Shown here in pieces: positions 51,979 to 59,440 of a stretch of DNA of 64,000 bases. Both the position numbers and the translations under genes were made by a program. The notes beneath the pieces were generated by a model, which saw only the letters and a program-made list of their open reading frames with translations, was not told the DNA's origin and searched no databases. The first letter of the stretch is position 1; each line of letters begins with the position of its first letter. The DNA comes from JADGRA01 sp052143535 (GTDB lineage Bacteria > Myxococcota > Myxococcia > Myxococcales > Myxococcaceae): positions 1-64,000 of the forward strand of contig JBKQSS010000048.1 in NCBI GenBank assembly GCA_052143535.1, in the 5' to 3' direction.

Positions 51979-52763
51979 CCGGTCTTCCTCTCCTGTTCGG
52001 GGTCTGCCTCGCGCCGGAAAAATTGACGGACCACCGGGTCCTGGGAGTGGTCGCGAAGGTCGGCCGGCTTTCCCTCGGCGATGATGGTCTTGCGCTCTTC
52101 GTCCACCATGATGCAGCGGTCGGCAATGGCGAAGATGCTCTGCAGCTCATGCGTCACCACGACGCAGGTCATGCCGAAGTCCCGGGAGAGGCCTCGAATC
52201 AGCCGGTCCAGTCCCGCCGAGGTGATGGGGTCCAGCCCCGCCGAGGGCTCGTCGAGGAAGAGAATGGCCGGGTCGAGGGCCATCGCCCGGGCGATACCGG
52301 CGCGCTTCTGCATACCGCCGGAAAGCTCGGAGGGCATCCGGAGCGCCGCCTCGAAGAGCCCGACCTGATTGAGCTTGGTCAGCGCAACCAGCTCCCGCTC
52401 GTGGAGGTCGAGCCGGGTGAATTCGTCCAGCGGGAGGCGGGCATTTTCGACCAGGTTCATCGAGCCAAAGAGCGCGCCGCTCTGGTACATGACCCCGAAC
52501 TTGTTGAGCAGCTTCACCCGCTCCGGCCCCTGGGCGCTGACGATGTCGACGCCGTCAAAGAGAATTCTCCCTTGGACCGGCTCCAGCAATCCAATCATGC
52601 ACTTGAGAAGCGAGCTCTTTCCGGAGCCGGACCCGCCGAGGATGACGAAAATCTCGCCGCGATGAACCTGAAAATTGAGGTCTCTCTGCACGACCCGGTG
52701 GCCGTACCCGATGGTCAGGTGCTCGACGGCGATGATGGGCTGCTTCTCGGCGGCCGGGCTCAT
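51975..52763 (-). CDS. MlaF-like ABC transporter ATPase
   Basis: A 262-residue ABC ATPase with Walker A GGSGSGKSS (about 44-52), a Q-loop, signature SGGMQKRAGIARA (about 150), Walker B ILFLDEPSAG and the switch His in VVVTHEL. The sequence GGMQKRAGIARA and the surrounding YQSGALFGSMNLVEN are characteristic of the MCE-type lipid transporters. It energises the transporter with MlaE and MlaD. ATG 52763 overlaps the MlaE stop codon. Confidence 0.94.
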   Translation of the reverse strand: MSPAAEKQPIIAVEHLTIGYGHRVVQRDLNFQVHRGEIFVILGGSGSGKSSLLKCMIGLLEPVQGRILFDGVDIVSAQGPERVKLLNKFGVMYQSGALFGSMNLVENARLPLDEFTRLDLHERELVALTKLNQVGLFEAALRMPSELSGGMQKRAGIARAMALDPAILFLDEPSAGLDPITSAGLDRLIRGLSRDFGMTCVVVTHELQSIFAIADRCIMVDEERKTIIAEGKPADLRDHSQDPVVRQFFRREADPEQERKTG

Positions 52764-53893
52764 ATGTCGAGTGCAAAAGCGAAGACGGAGAAAACGGCGT
52801 CGATGATGATGATGAGCAAAATTCCGGAGACCACGGCCCGGGTGGCCGAATCCCCGACGGCGCTCGGCCCCTGGCGGGTATGCACGCCGTGGTAGCAGCC
52901 AAGGCCAGCCACCACCGTCCCGAAGACGAACGCCTTGATGAGGCCAAACAGAATGTCCTTGAGCCCTAGGGCTGCCGTGAGCTGTCCCCAAATGAGCGGC
53001 AACGGGAAGCCCATCAACTTGGTGACGATGACGCCGCCCAGGATGCCCATCGCCATGGAATAGGCGGTGAGCAACGGCATGGCGAAGGTCCCAGCCAGGA
53101 CCCGCTGCACCACCAGGAAGCGCGTCGGGTCGAGCCCCATGGTCTTCAGAGCATCGAGTTCCTCGTTCACCTTCATCGTCCCGAGCTCGGCGGCGAAGGC
53201 TGAACCGGTACGGCCGGCGAAGACGATGGCGGTCATGATGGGACCAAGCTCACGGACCATCACCAGGCCAATCATGTTGGCGATGTAGATTTGTGCGCCG
53301 AATTGCTTCAGCGGCTGGGCAGCCTCGAAGGCGATAATCAGCCCGGTGAGCAAGCTGATGAGCGAGACGATGAGGAGGGCGTTGGCACCGGCCTTCTCAA
53401 AGACGATGGCCAGCTCTCCGACGCGTAGCCACCGGGGACGGCGAACCACCGCAGCCAAGGCGATGCTCAGCCGGCCGAGGAATGCCACCACCTCGATGAG
53501 GTCGCGTCCCAGTCCGAGCGTCGCCGCTCCCACCTCCATGGTGAGGGGTTTTCGGCGCTTTCGCCTCTCCACCGCGCGCTCGGCTTCAGGGGTGGGAAAC
53601 GCGGAAAGGAGCTTCTCGAGCTCCGGCCGCAAGCCTCGCACCGTGGCCTGGATGCCCGGGGTGAAGCGCCCGTGGACGAGCTCGTAGAGGACGACCATCC
53701 CGGAGGCATCGCCGTGCGCAATGTGGCTCGCGTCCACTTCCACCGCCTGCCACGTCTTTCCAGCGAGCTGGGTGGAAATCTCCTGGCGGGTGGCCGAGGC
53801 GTTGTGCACGTCGAGCGCCCCGGTAAGCGCGAGCACGGCGCTCCCTGGAGCTGTCTCCCTCAGCGCAACTGCTACTTCCGGACCGGCCTCCAC
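52760..53893 (-). CDS. MlaE-like permease with fused N-terminal STAS domain
   Basis: A 377-residue integral membrane protein. Residues about 10-95 form a STAS domain (the role of MlaB in E. coli, here fused), followed by the permease (about 150-375) with multiple hydrophobic segments, the ELGPIMTAIVFAGRTGSAFAAELGTMKV signature and DPTRFLVVQRVLAG. It starts at GTG without an obvious ribosome-binding site. It is the first gene of the transporter operon, divergent from kdsB across 234 bases. Function: phospholipid trafficking between inner and outer membranes. Confidence 0.92.
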   Translation of the reverse strand: MEAGPEVAVALRETAPGSAVLALTGALDVHNASATRQEISTQLAGKTWQAVEVDASHIAHGDASGMVVLYELVHGRFTPGIQATVRGLRPELEKLLSAFPTPEAERAVERRKRRKPLTMEVGAATLGLGRDLIEVVAFLGRLSIALAAVVRRPRWLRVGELAIVFEKAGANALLIVSLISLLTGLIIAFEAAQPLKQFGAQIYIANMIGLVMVRELGPIMTAIVFAGRTGSAFAAELGTMKVNEELDALKTMGLDPTRFLVVQRVLAGTFAMPLLTAYSMAMGILGGVIVTKLMGFPLPLIWGQLTAALGLKDILFGLIKAFVFGTVVAGLGCYHGVHTRQGPSAVGDSATRAVVSGILLIIIIDAVFSVFAFALDI

Positions 53894-54127
53894 GCTCGCA
53901 CCATAAAGGACTGGCGGCCGGCTGTGCGGCGTTTCCGCGTTTCCTTTGCCGCCTCAGCCCACTGGACACTCAGCGCGCTCGGGCCAATGGAAAGCGCACT
54001 CTTGGACGGCCGACGCTCGGCTTCAGCGAGGCGTCCCCAGCCGTGGGCAGCTGAGAAACCCTGGAGGGGGGCTTCCGACTGGGCGCCTGGGAAAGCCAAA
54101 GGGAGTGCTAACCTCGGGCGCACCCGA

Positions 54128-54892
54128 ATGGCCGCGTCCGTCGACGTTCCGCTGCGTGCCCTGGCGGTCATTCCCGCGCGCTGGGGCTCCACCCGTTTCC
54201 CAGGCAAGCCCCTGGCGATGCTCGCCGGCCGCCCCCTGGTGCAGCACGTCGTCGAGGCGGCCCTGCGCTCGGGAGCCTTTGAGCGGGTGGTGGTGGCCAC
54301 CGACGACGAGCGGATTGCGGAGGCGGTGGCGCGCTTCGGCGGCGAGGTCGAGCGGACTTCCCCGGCACACCGCTCGGGGACGGACCGCGTGGCGGAGGTG
54401 GTGGCCCGTCTGCCCGACGAGGCCCCGGACGTGGTGGTCAATCTGCAGGGGGACGAGCCGCTGGTGGACGCCGTCTCGCTCCGGCGCCTGGTGAATGCTT
54501 TCACCGACGGCCGGGTGGCCATGGCCACGCTGGTGCGGCCGCTCGAGGAGGCAGCTGAGCGGCTCAGTCCCCACGTGGTGAAGGTGGTGCCGGACATCCG
54601 CGGAGACGCTCTCTACTTCAGCCGCGCTGACATTCCCTTTGACCGGGACGGAATGCGGGTGCCCCGCTTCGCGCATGTCGGGCTCTACGGCTACCGTCGG
54701 GCAACGCTGGTGCGGCTGGCCCAGCTGCCCGCCGGCACGCTGGAGCAGGCCGAGTCGCTGGAGCAGCTCCGGGCCTTGGAGCACGGGATTCGTATCCGCT
54801 GCGTCGTCACCGAGCACGTGAGTATTGGAGTGGACACGCCGGCTGACCTCTCGCGGGCCGAAGCAGCCTTGGCGGCGCGCGGCGGCGGCTGA
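54128..54892 (+). CDS. kdsB: 3-deoxy-manno-octulosonate cytidylyltransferase
   Basis: Activates Kdo with CTP to CMP-Kdo for lipopolysaccharide inner core synthesis. Its 254 residues are the usual length. Motifs: the N-terminal VIPARWGSTRFPGKPLA nucleotide-binding loop, VVVATDDERIAEA, NLQGDEPLV, YFSRADIPFDRDG and a terminal VDTPADLSRAE. ATG 54128. It lies 125 bases upstream of pyrG, whose product makes the CTP it uses, and near kdsA, which makes the Kdo precursor. Confidence 0.95.
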   Translation: MAASVDVPLRALAVIPARWGSTRFPGKPLAMLAGRPLVQHVVEAALRSGAFERVVVATDDERIAEAVARFGGEVERTSPAHRSGTDRVAEVVARLPDEAPDVVVNLQGDEPLVDAVSLRRLVNAFTDGRVAMATLVRPLEEAAERLSPHVVKVVPDIRGDALYFSRADIPFDRDGMRVPRFAHVGLYGYRRATLVRLAQLPAGTLEQAESLEQLRALEHGIRIRCVVTEHVSIGVDTPADLSRAEAALAARGGG

Positions 54893-55017
54893 ACGAGCCC
54901 CACCTTTCCGAGGCAGTCCGTTCGCACCATCCGAGTGCGCTGTCGTCGGAGTTTTCAGAGGGGCCGAGGGCAGCCTCATTGACCGCGAATGGGGTTCTGC
55001 GGCATTCAGGATTCCCC

Positions 55018-56640
55018 ATGCGCACCAAGAAGACCAAGTTCATCTTCGTCACGGGCGGCGTGGTGAGTTCCCTCGGTAAAGGGCTGGCCTCGGCCTCCAT
55101 CGCCGCGTTGCTCGAGAACCGCGGCTTGGACATCACCTTGTGCAAGCTCGACCCGTACATCAACGTCGACCCCGGGACGATGAGTCCCTTCCAGCACGGC
55201 GAGGTCTACGTCACCGACGACGGGGCCGAGACCGACCTGGACCTCGGGCACTACGAGCGTTTCACCTCGGCCCACATGAGCCGGTTGAACAACTTCACCA
55301 CCGGCCGCGTCTACAACTCGGTCATCCAGAAGGAGCGGCGCGGGGAGTACCTGGGGAAGACGGTCCAGGTCATCCCCCACATCACCGACGAGATAAAGGC
55401 CAACATTCAGGCCGCGGCCGAGGGCCACGACGCCATCATCGTCGAGGTGGGCGGGACGGTGGGCGACATCGAGTCGCTCCCCTTCCTCGAGGCAGTTCGG
55501 CAGATGCGCTACGACGTCGGGGCGCAAAACACGACCTACGTCCACCTCACGCTGTTGCCCTACATCGCCGCCGCCGGAGAGGTGAAAACCAAGCCCACTC
55601 AGCACTCGGTGATGAAGCTGCGGGAAATCGGCATCCAGCCGGACATCTTGTTGTGCCGCACCGACCGAGAAGTCCCGGCGGAAATGCGCGCGAAAATCGC
55701 CATGTTCTGCAACGTCGACACGGCGGGTGTCTTCACCAGTCCGGACGTGAAGAGCATCTACGAGCTGCCCCTTGAGCTGCACCGGCAAGGCATCGACGAG
55801 CGGCTGTCGGAGATTCTCAACATCTGGTCGCGCGCCCCACGCCTCGAGCGCTGGGAGCGCATCCTGGAAAAGGTTTACCACCCCTCCCGCGGCGAGGTGC
55901 GCATCGCGGTGGTGGGCAAGTACACCGACCTCAAGGAGAGCTACAAGAGCCTCAACGAGGCCCTCCAGCACGGCGGCATCGCCAACGACTGCAAGGTGGA
56001 ACTGGTCTACCTCGACAGTCAGGAGGTGGAGGCCCAAGGGGCCGCGACCTTGCTCGCCGGAACCCACGCCCTGCTGGTTCCGGGGGGCTTTGGGGTGCGG
56101 GGGACGGAGGGCAAAATCAACGCCATCCGGTGGGCCCGGGAGAAGAGAGTGCCCTTCTTCGGCATCTGCCTCGGCCTGCAGATGGCCGTCGTGGAGTTCG
56201 CCCGCAGCATCCTCGGGCTGAGTGGGGCCAACTCCATCGAATTCGACAGCAAGACGCCCCACCCCGTCATCTCGCTGATGGAGAGCCAGCAAGGCGTCCA
56301 GGACAAGGGCGGGACGATGCGGCTCGGTGCCTACCGCTGCGTGCTGAAGAGCAACTCTTTGGCCTTCAAGCTGTACGGCAAGGACGAGGTGAGCGAGCGC
56401 CACCGTCACCGCTATGAGGTGAACAACGCCTACCGGGCCCGGCTCGCCGAAGCGGGGCTGGTGGTCAGCGGCCACAACCCCGAGCTCAACCTGGTGGAGA
56501 TGGTCGAGCTGGCGGACCATCCCTACTTCGTCGGCTGTCAGTTTCACCCCGAATTCAAGAGCAAGCCCTTCGCCCCACACCCCCTCTTCTCGGGCTTCAT
56601 CCGGGCTGCCTTGGAGCAACGCGACGGGGCGAAGCGATGA
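55018..56640 (+). CDS. pyrG: CTP synthase
   Basis: Makes CTP from UTP, ATP and glutamine. The amidoligase half (about 1-265) opens with KFIFVTGGVVSSLGKG and contains CKLDPYINVDPGTMSPFQHGEVYVTDDGAETDLDLGHYERF. The class I glutaminase half (about 290-540) has the Cys nucleophile in FGICLGLQ and the His-Glu pair in QFHPEF. The 540 residues are normal. The stop overlaps the kdsA ATG (ATGA), a common pyrG-kdsA linkage. Confidence 0.97.
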   Translation: MRTKKTKFIFVTGGVVSSLGKGLASASIAALLENRGLDITLCKLDPYINVDPGTMSPFQHGEVYVTDDGAETDLDLGHYERFTSAHMSRLNNFTTGRVYNSVIQKERRGEYLGKTVQVIPHITDEIKANIQAAAEGHDAIIVEVGGTVGDIESLPFLEAVRQMRYDVGAQNTTYVHLTLLPYIAAAGEVKTKPTQHSVMKLREIGIQPDILLCRTDREVPAEMRAKIAMFCNVDTAGVFTSPDVKSIYELPLELHRQGIDERLSEILNIWSRAPRLERWERILEKVYHPSRGEVRIAVVGKYTDLKESYKSLNEALQHGGIANDCKVELVYLDSQEVEAQGAATLLAGTHALLVPGGFGVRGTEGKINAIRWAREKRVPFFGICLGLQMAVVEFARSILGLSGANSIEFDSKTPHPVISLMESQQGVQDKGGTMRLGAYRCVLKSNSLAFKLYGKDEVSERHRHRYEVNNAYRARLAEAGLVVSGHNPELNLVEMVELADHPYFVGCQFHPEFKSKPFAPHPLFSGFIRAALEQRDGAKR

Positions 56641-57455
56641 TTCGACTGGGTGGCCACCCGGTGGGCGCCGGGCAGCCGCTGCTCGTCATCGCTGGCCCGG
56701 ACGTCATCGAGTCCGCCGAGCATGCCTTGCGCCACGCTCGGCTGCTAGCCGACCTCACCCAGGCCCAAGGGTTGCCGTTCATCTTCAAGTGCAGCTTCGA
56801 CAAGGCCAACCGCACGAGCGGTACCGCTTTCCGGGGGCCCGGTCTGACCGAGGGGCTGCGCGTCCTGGCGCGGGTGAAGCGCGAGGTTGGCGTACCGGTG
56901 CTCACCGACGTCCACGAGACAGCCCAAGTCGCCCCGGTGGCCGAGGTGGTGGACGTGCTGCAGGTGCCGGCCTTCCTCTGCCGCCAGACCGACTTGGTGG
57001 TGGCGGTGGCCCGCAGCGGGCGCGGCGTCAACCTCAAGAAGGGACAATTCGTGGCGCCTTTGGACATGGTCCAGGCTGCACGAAAAGCCACCGAAGCAGG
57101 CAACTCCAACGTCCTCATCACCGAACGGGGGGCCAGCTTCGGCTACCACAACCTGGTGGTGGACATGCGCGGGCTGGCACAAATGCGCGCCGCCGGGCTC
57201 ACGGTGTGCTTCGACGCCACGCACTCGGTGCAGCTGCCCTCTGCCCAAGGCACCGCCTCCGGGGGAGAGCGCTCGCTGGTGCCGGTGCTGGCCAGGGCGG
57301 CGGTCGCCGCCGGCGTGGATGCGCTCTTCTCCGAGGTGCATGAGGCCCCGGACGCCGCGCCCTGCGACGGGCCGTGCTCGCTGACGCCCGAGCTCTTTCA
57401 AGCCATGCTTGTTGAGCTGGTAGCCATCCGCCGCGCGCTCCGGCACCAGGCCTAA
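56637..57455 (+). CDS. kdsA: 3-deoxy-8-phosphooctulonate synthase
   Basis: Condenses arabinose 5-phosphate with phosphoenolpyruvate to Kdo 8-phosphate. Its 272 residues are typical. Motifs: VIAGPDVIESAEHAL, FKCSFDKANRTS, VLTDVHE, QVPAFLCRQTDLVVA, KKGQF and the C-terminal FSEVHEAPDAAPCDGPCSLT region. It is coupled to pyrG. Together with kdsB it covers the Kdo-to-CMP-Kdo segment; kdsD and kdsC are not in the window. Confidence 0.96.
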   Translation: MIRLGGHPVGAGQPLLVIAGPDVIESAEHALRHARLLADLTQAQGLPFIFKCSFDKANRTSGTAFRGPGLTEGLRVLARVKREVGVPVLTDVHETAQVAPVAEVVDVLQVPAFLCRQTDLVVAVARSGRGVNLKKGQFVAPLDMVQAARKATEAGNSNVLITERGASFGYHNLVVDMRGLAQMRAAGLTVCFDATHSVQLPSAQGTASGGERSLVPVLARAAVAAGVDALFSEVHEAPDAAPCDGPCSLTPELFQAMLVELVAIRRALRHQA

Positions 57456-57459
57456 CCTC

Positions 57460-57478
57460 CCCCTCTGCCCCCGAGGGG
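57460..57478 (+). terminator. hairpin after kdsA
   Basis: CCCCTC, seven-base loop, GAGGGG, beginning five bases after the kdsA stop. No T-tract. Confidence 0.4.
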
Positions 57479-57594
57479 TCGCCCGTGCCCCCTCCGCCGC
57501 CCAAGGCTCGAAAAGCGGGAAAAATCACCTTTCCTGCCCCGGCGGTTCGGGGCCAAGATGAAATTTTCGAGTTCGTGCCAGGGACGGTCACTCC

Positions 57595-58179
57595 ATGACG
57601 GACACGCTCTACACCACCCACGACATCAGCCGTCTGTTGCAGGTCGACCCGTCCACGGTGAGCAAGTGGATTGACCGCGGCATCCTGGTGGCCTTTCGCA
57701 CTCCGGGCGGACACCGGCGCGTACGTGCCGGGGATTTGCGCTCCTTTCTCATCGCCCACGAGATGCCGGTGCCTGAGGAGCTGGGCAGCTCGGCTGTCCG
57801 GCTGTTGGTCGTGGACGACGAGAAGCCAGTCCTCGACGCGATGAAGCGGGCCTTCAAGGCGCACGCCAACCAGGTCGAACTGACCACCACCACCTCTGGC
57901 GTGGAGGCGCTGCTGCTGGTCACCGAAATCAAACCGCACGGGCTGCTCATCGACTTGAATATGCCCGAGGTGGATGGCTTCGAAGTCTGCCGCAGGATTC
58001 GAGCGCGGAAAAACCTAGAGGGCGTGCGGCTCATCACCATGACTGGGCGGCACAGCCCGGAGATGGTGGAGCAATCGCTGAAAGCCGGTGCCGTGGCGTG
58101 CATCGCCAAGCCGGTGGAAGTGACCCAGGTGTTGGAGCTCTTCCGAGTTCCTTTGTCGATGAGCAAGAAGGCCGGTTGA
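57595..58179 (+). CDS. HTH (excisionase/MerR-type) fused to response-regulator receiver
   Basis: A 194-residue protein. The N-terminal helix-turn-helix (about 1-55: YTTHDISRLLQVDPSTVSKWIDRGILVAFRTPGGHRRV) is the excisionase/MerR-like winged type. The C-terminal receiver domain (about 68-190) has the acidic pocket DDE (74-76), phospho-acceptor Asp120 in LLIDLNMP, the Thr of ITMTGR and Lys in AKPVE. DNA-binding first and receiver second is the reverse of classical regulators. No histidine kinase is adjacent. ATG 57595 follows a short A+T-rich stretch that may hold the promoter. Targets unknown. Confidence 0.9.
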   Translation: MTDTLYTTHDISRLLQVDPSTVSKWIDRGILVAFRTPGGHRRVRAGDLRSFLIAHEMPVPEELGSSAVRLLVVDDEKPVLDAMKRAFKAHANQVELTTTTSGVEALLLVTEIKPHGLLIDLNMPEVDGFEVCRRIRARKNLEGVRLITMTGRHSPEMVEQSLKAGAVACIAKPVEVTQVLELFRVPLSMSKKAG

Positions 58180-58198
58180 GGCCCCTCCCCGGGGGCAG

Positions 58199-58687
58199 CT
58201 ACTTGGTGCCGCCGTCCGAAGTGTTCATCACGATGCGGCAGTTGCGCGCGGCGCCAGTCACTTTTCCAGCCAGCAGTTGCCCCAGCTGCTCCCCGCCGAT
58301 GGACAGGTTGAGCGAGAAGTCCGTGCCATCCTCGCCGCGGACCTTGATGCCGTCGCCGAGAACGAGCCGGCTTCCCTCCACCTTGGCGTCAGGCGCGACA
58401 GTGACTTTGCCGCCAAAGGAAATGGCGCTGCCCGTCACTTTGGCACCGGACTCGATGGTGACCGAGCCATTGACGGCCACTGCGCTCTTGGCATGCGCGC
58501 CACGGCGGATGATGACGTTGCCGTCAATGGCCACCGCATCATTCACGTGCTTGCCGGCCTCCACCACCGCGTCTTTTCCTCGGGCCACCACGTCGCCGGG
58601 CTGCACGTCGATGACGCAGTCCTCCGAGGCGCGCGCCAAGCTGGGGCAGAGCGCGAGGAGCACGAAGAGTGGGGCCACGCGGCACAT
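58199..58687 (-). CDS. exported bactofilin-like repeat protein
   Basis: A 162-residue exported protein with a signal peptide (about 1-20, ending ARA-SED). The middle (about 30-125) shows strongly periodic short strands (DAVAIDGNVIIRRGAHAKSAVAVNGSVTIESGAKV, then FGGKVTVAPDAKVEGSRLV), the pattern of bactofilin-type or trimeric left-handed beta-helix folds. Two Cys (about 23 and 151) may form a disulfide. ATG 58687 has GGAGG five bases ahead; six upstream codons are discounted. Probably a periplasmic assembling or surface protein; partner unknown. Confidence 0.7.
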   Translation of the reverse strand: MCRVAPLFVLLALCPSLARASEDCVIDVQPGDVVARGKDAVVEAGKHVNDAVAIDGNVIIRRGAHAKSAVAVNGSVTIESGAKVTGSAISFGGKVTVAPDAKVEGSRLVLGDGIKVRGEDGTDFSLNLSIGGEQLGQLLAGKVTGAARNCRIVMNTSDGGTK

Positions 58688-58711
58688 GAAGACCTCCGAC
58701 GTCATTGGCCC

Positions 58712-58717
58712 TTTATA
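58712..58717 (-). promoter_or_regulatory. -10-like TATAAA upstream of bactofilin-like gene
   Basis: TATAAA on the minus strand, about 25 bases upstream of the ATG, in a sequence where A+T-rich hexamers are rare. No matching -35 element was seen at the usual spacing. Confidence 0.35.
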
Positions 58718-58794
58718 CGCTTGACCGGCCCCGGCGATTGCCCGTCCCGAGGGTGGTGCGGCCGGTAGACTGAAATCTCCCCCTCAAAGCTGCC

Positions 58795-59271
58795 ATGCGC
58801 CCTAAACGAGAGGCTGACTCGAGGAGTTTGGCGGTTGGCGTTCGCCGTCTCGGCCCGGGCGACGAAGCCATCCTCACGATGTTGGCGGAAGAGGACGCCG
58901 ACTTCGACGTCGAGGGGCGAGGCAAGCCCCTGCCGCCGCTGTCAGCCGAGGCAATGCGGGAGTACCTCGAGGGCAGAAGCATCCTTCACTGGGTCGCCGA
59001 GGCTCACCAGGGGTGGCGGGCCACCTTTTGTGTTGCCTTCTGCGCAAGCGCTCGGCGGCCCTTGCCGAGGTGCTGCATTGGCGTCCGCCGCGCCTGCCGA
59101 CGGCGCGGCGTCGGTCGTGCGCTTGTCCATGCGCTCAAACGACTGGATGAAGGCGCATGACGTCCAGGAGGCGTGGGTTGTCGCCGACAACCCAGGCGCC
59201 GTGGCCTTCTACGGAGTGTTCGGCTTCCAGAGGGTGCAACGAGGTGCGGCGGTCTACATGGCGCGGGAGGG
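58795..59271 (+). pseudogene. frameshifted GNAT acetyltransferase remnant (AAC(3)-I-like)
   Basis: Reads as one GNAT protein only if the frame is changed three times. Frame 1 gives VGVRRLGPGDEAILTMLAEED through HWVAEAHQG. A one-base deletion in a G run (59010-59013) moves to frame 3 (GHLLCCLLRKRSAALAEVL). A loss of about eight bases near 59076 returns to frame 1 (IGVRRACRRRGVGRALVHAL), and one extra A in an A run (59137-59139) leads to frame 2 (NDWMKAHDVQEAWVVADNPGAVAFYGVFGFQRV). The joined product matches the AAC(3)-I-like GNAT layout, with the acetyl-CoA loop RRACRRRGVG. Sequencing error in homopolymers could explain two of the three changes but not the eight-base loss. Confidence 0.75.
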
Positions 59272-59308
59272 AGCGCCCTTCTTCCGTTGGAGTGAGGCTG
59301 GGGGGGTT

Positions 59309-59332
59309 GTCCCACCCTCCCTGGGTGGGGAC
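59309..59332 (+). terminator. stable hairpin between pseudogene and GH44 gene
   Basis: GTCCCACCC pairs with GGGTGGGGAC across a five-base loop with one bulge. It sits 109 bases before the GH44 start. No T-tract. Confidence 0.35.
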
Positions 59333-59440
59333 TCTCCTCCCCCCAGTGTGTGGGGTCCGGACCCGATGAGGAGGCCTCGACGGCCCTCATCAGCCCGCAA
59401 GTCCGTGGGGGTACGGTTCCTGCTGAGGAAGTAGGCCCCG

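Noticed and set aside
55006..56619. 537-codon open frame antisense to pyrG
   Set aside because: Created by codon bias of pyrG; product resembles no family and has no ribosome-binding site.
59299..59434. Extension of the GNAT pseudogene product to the stop at 59431-59434
   Set aside because: Residues after VYMARE are Gly/Pro/Arg-rich, unlike GNAT C-termini; conserved sequence ends near 59271.
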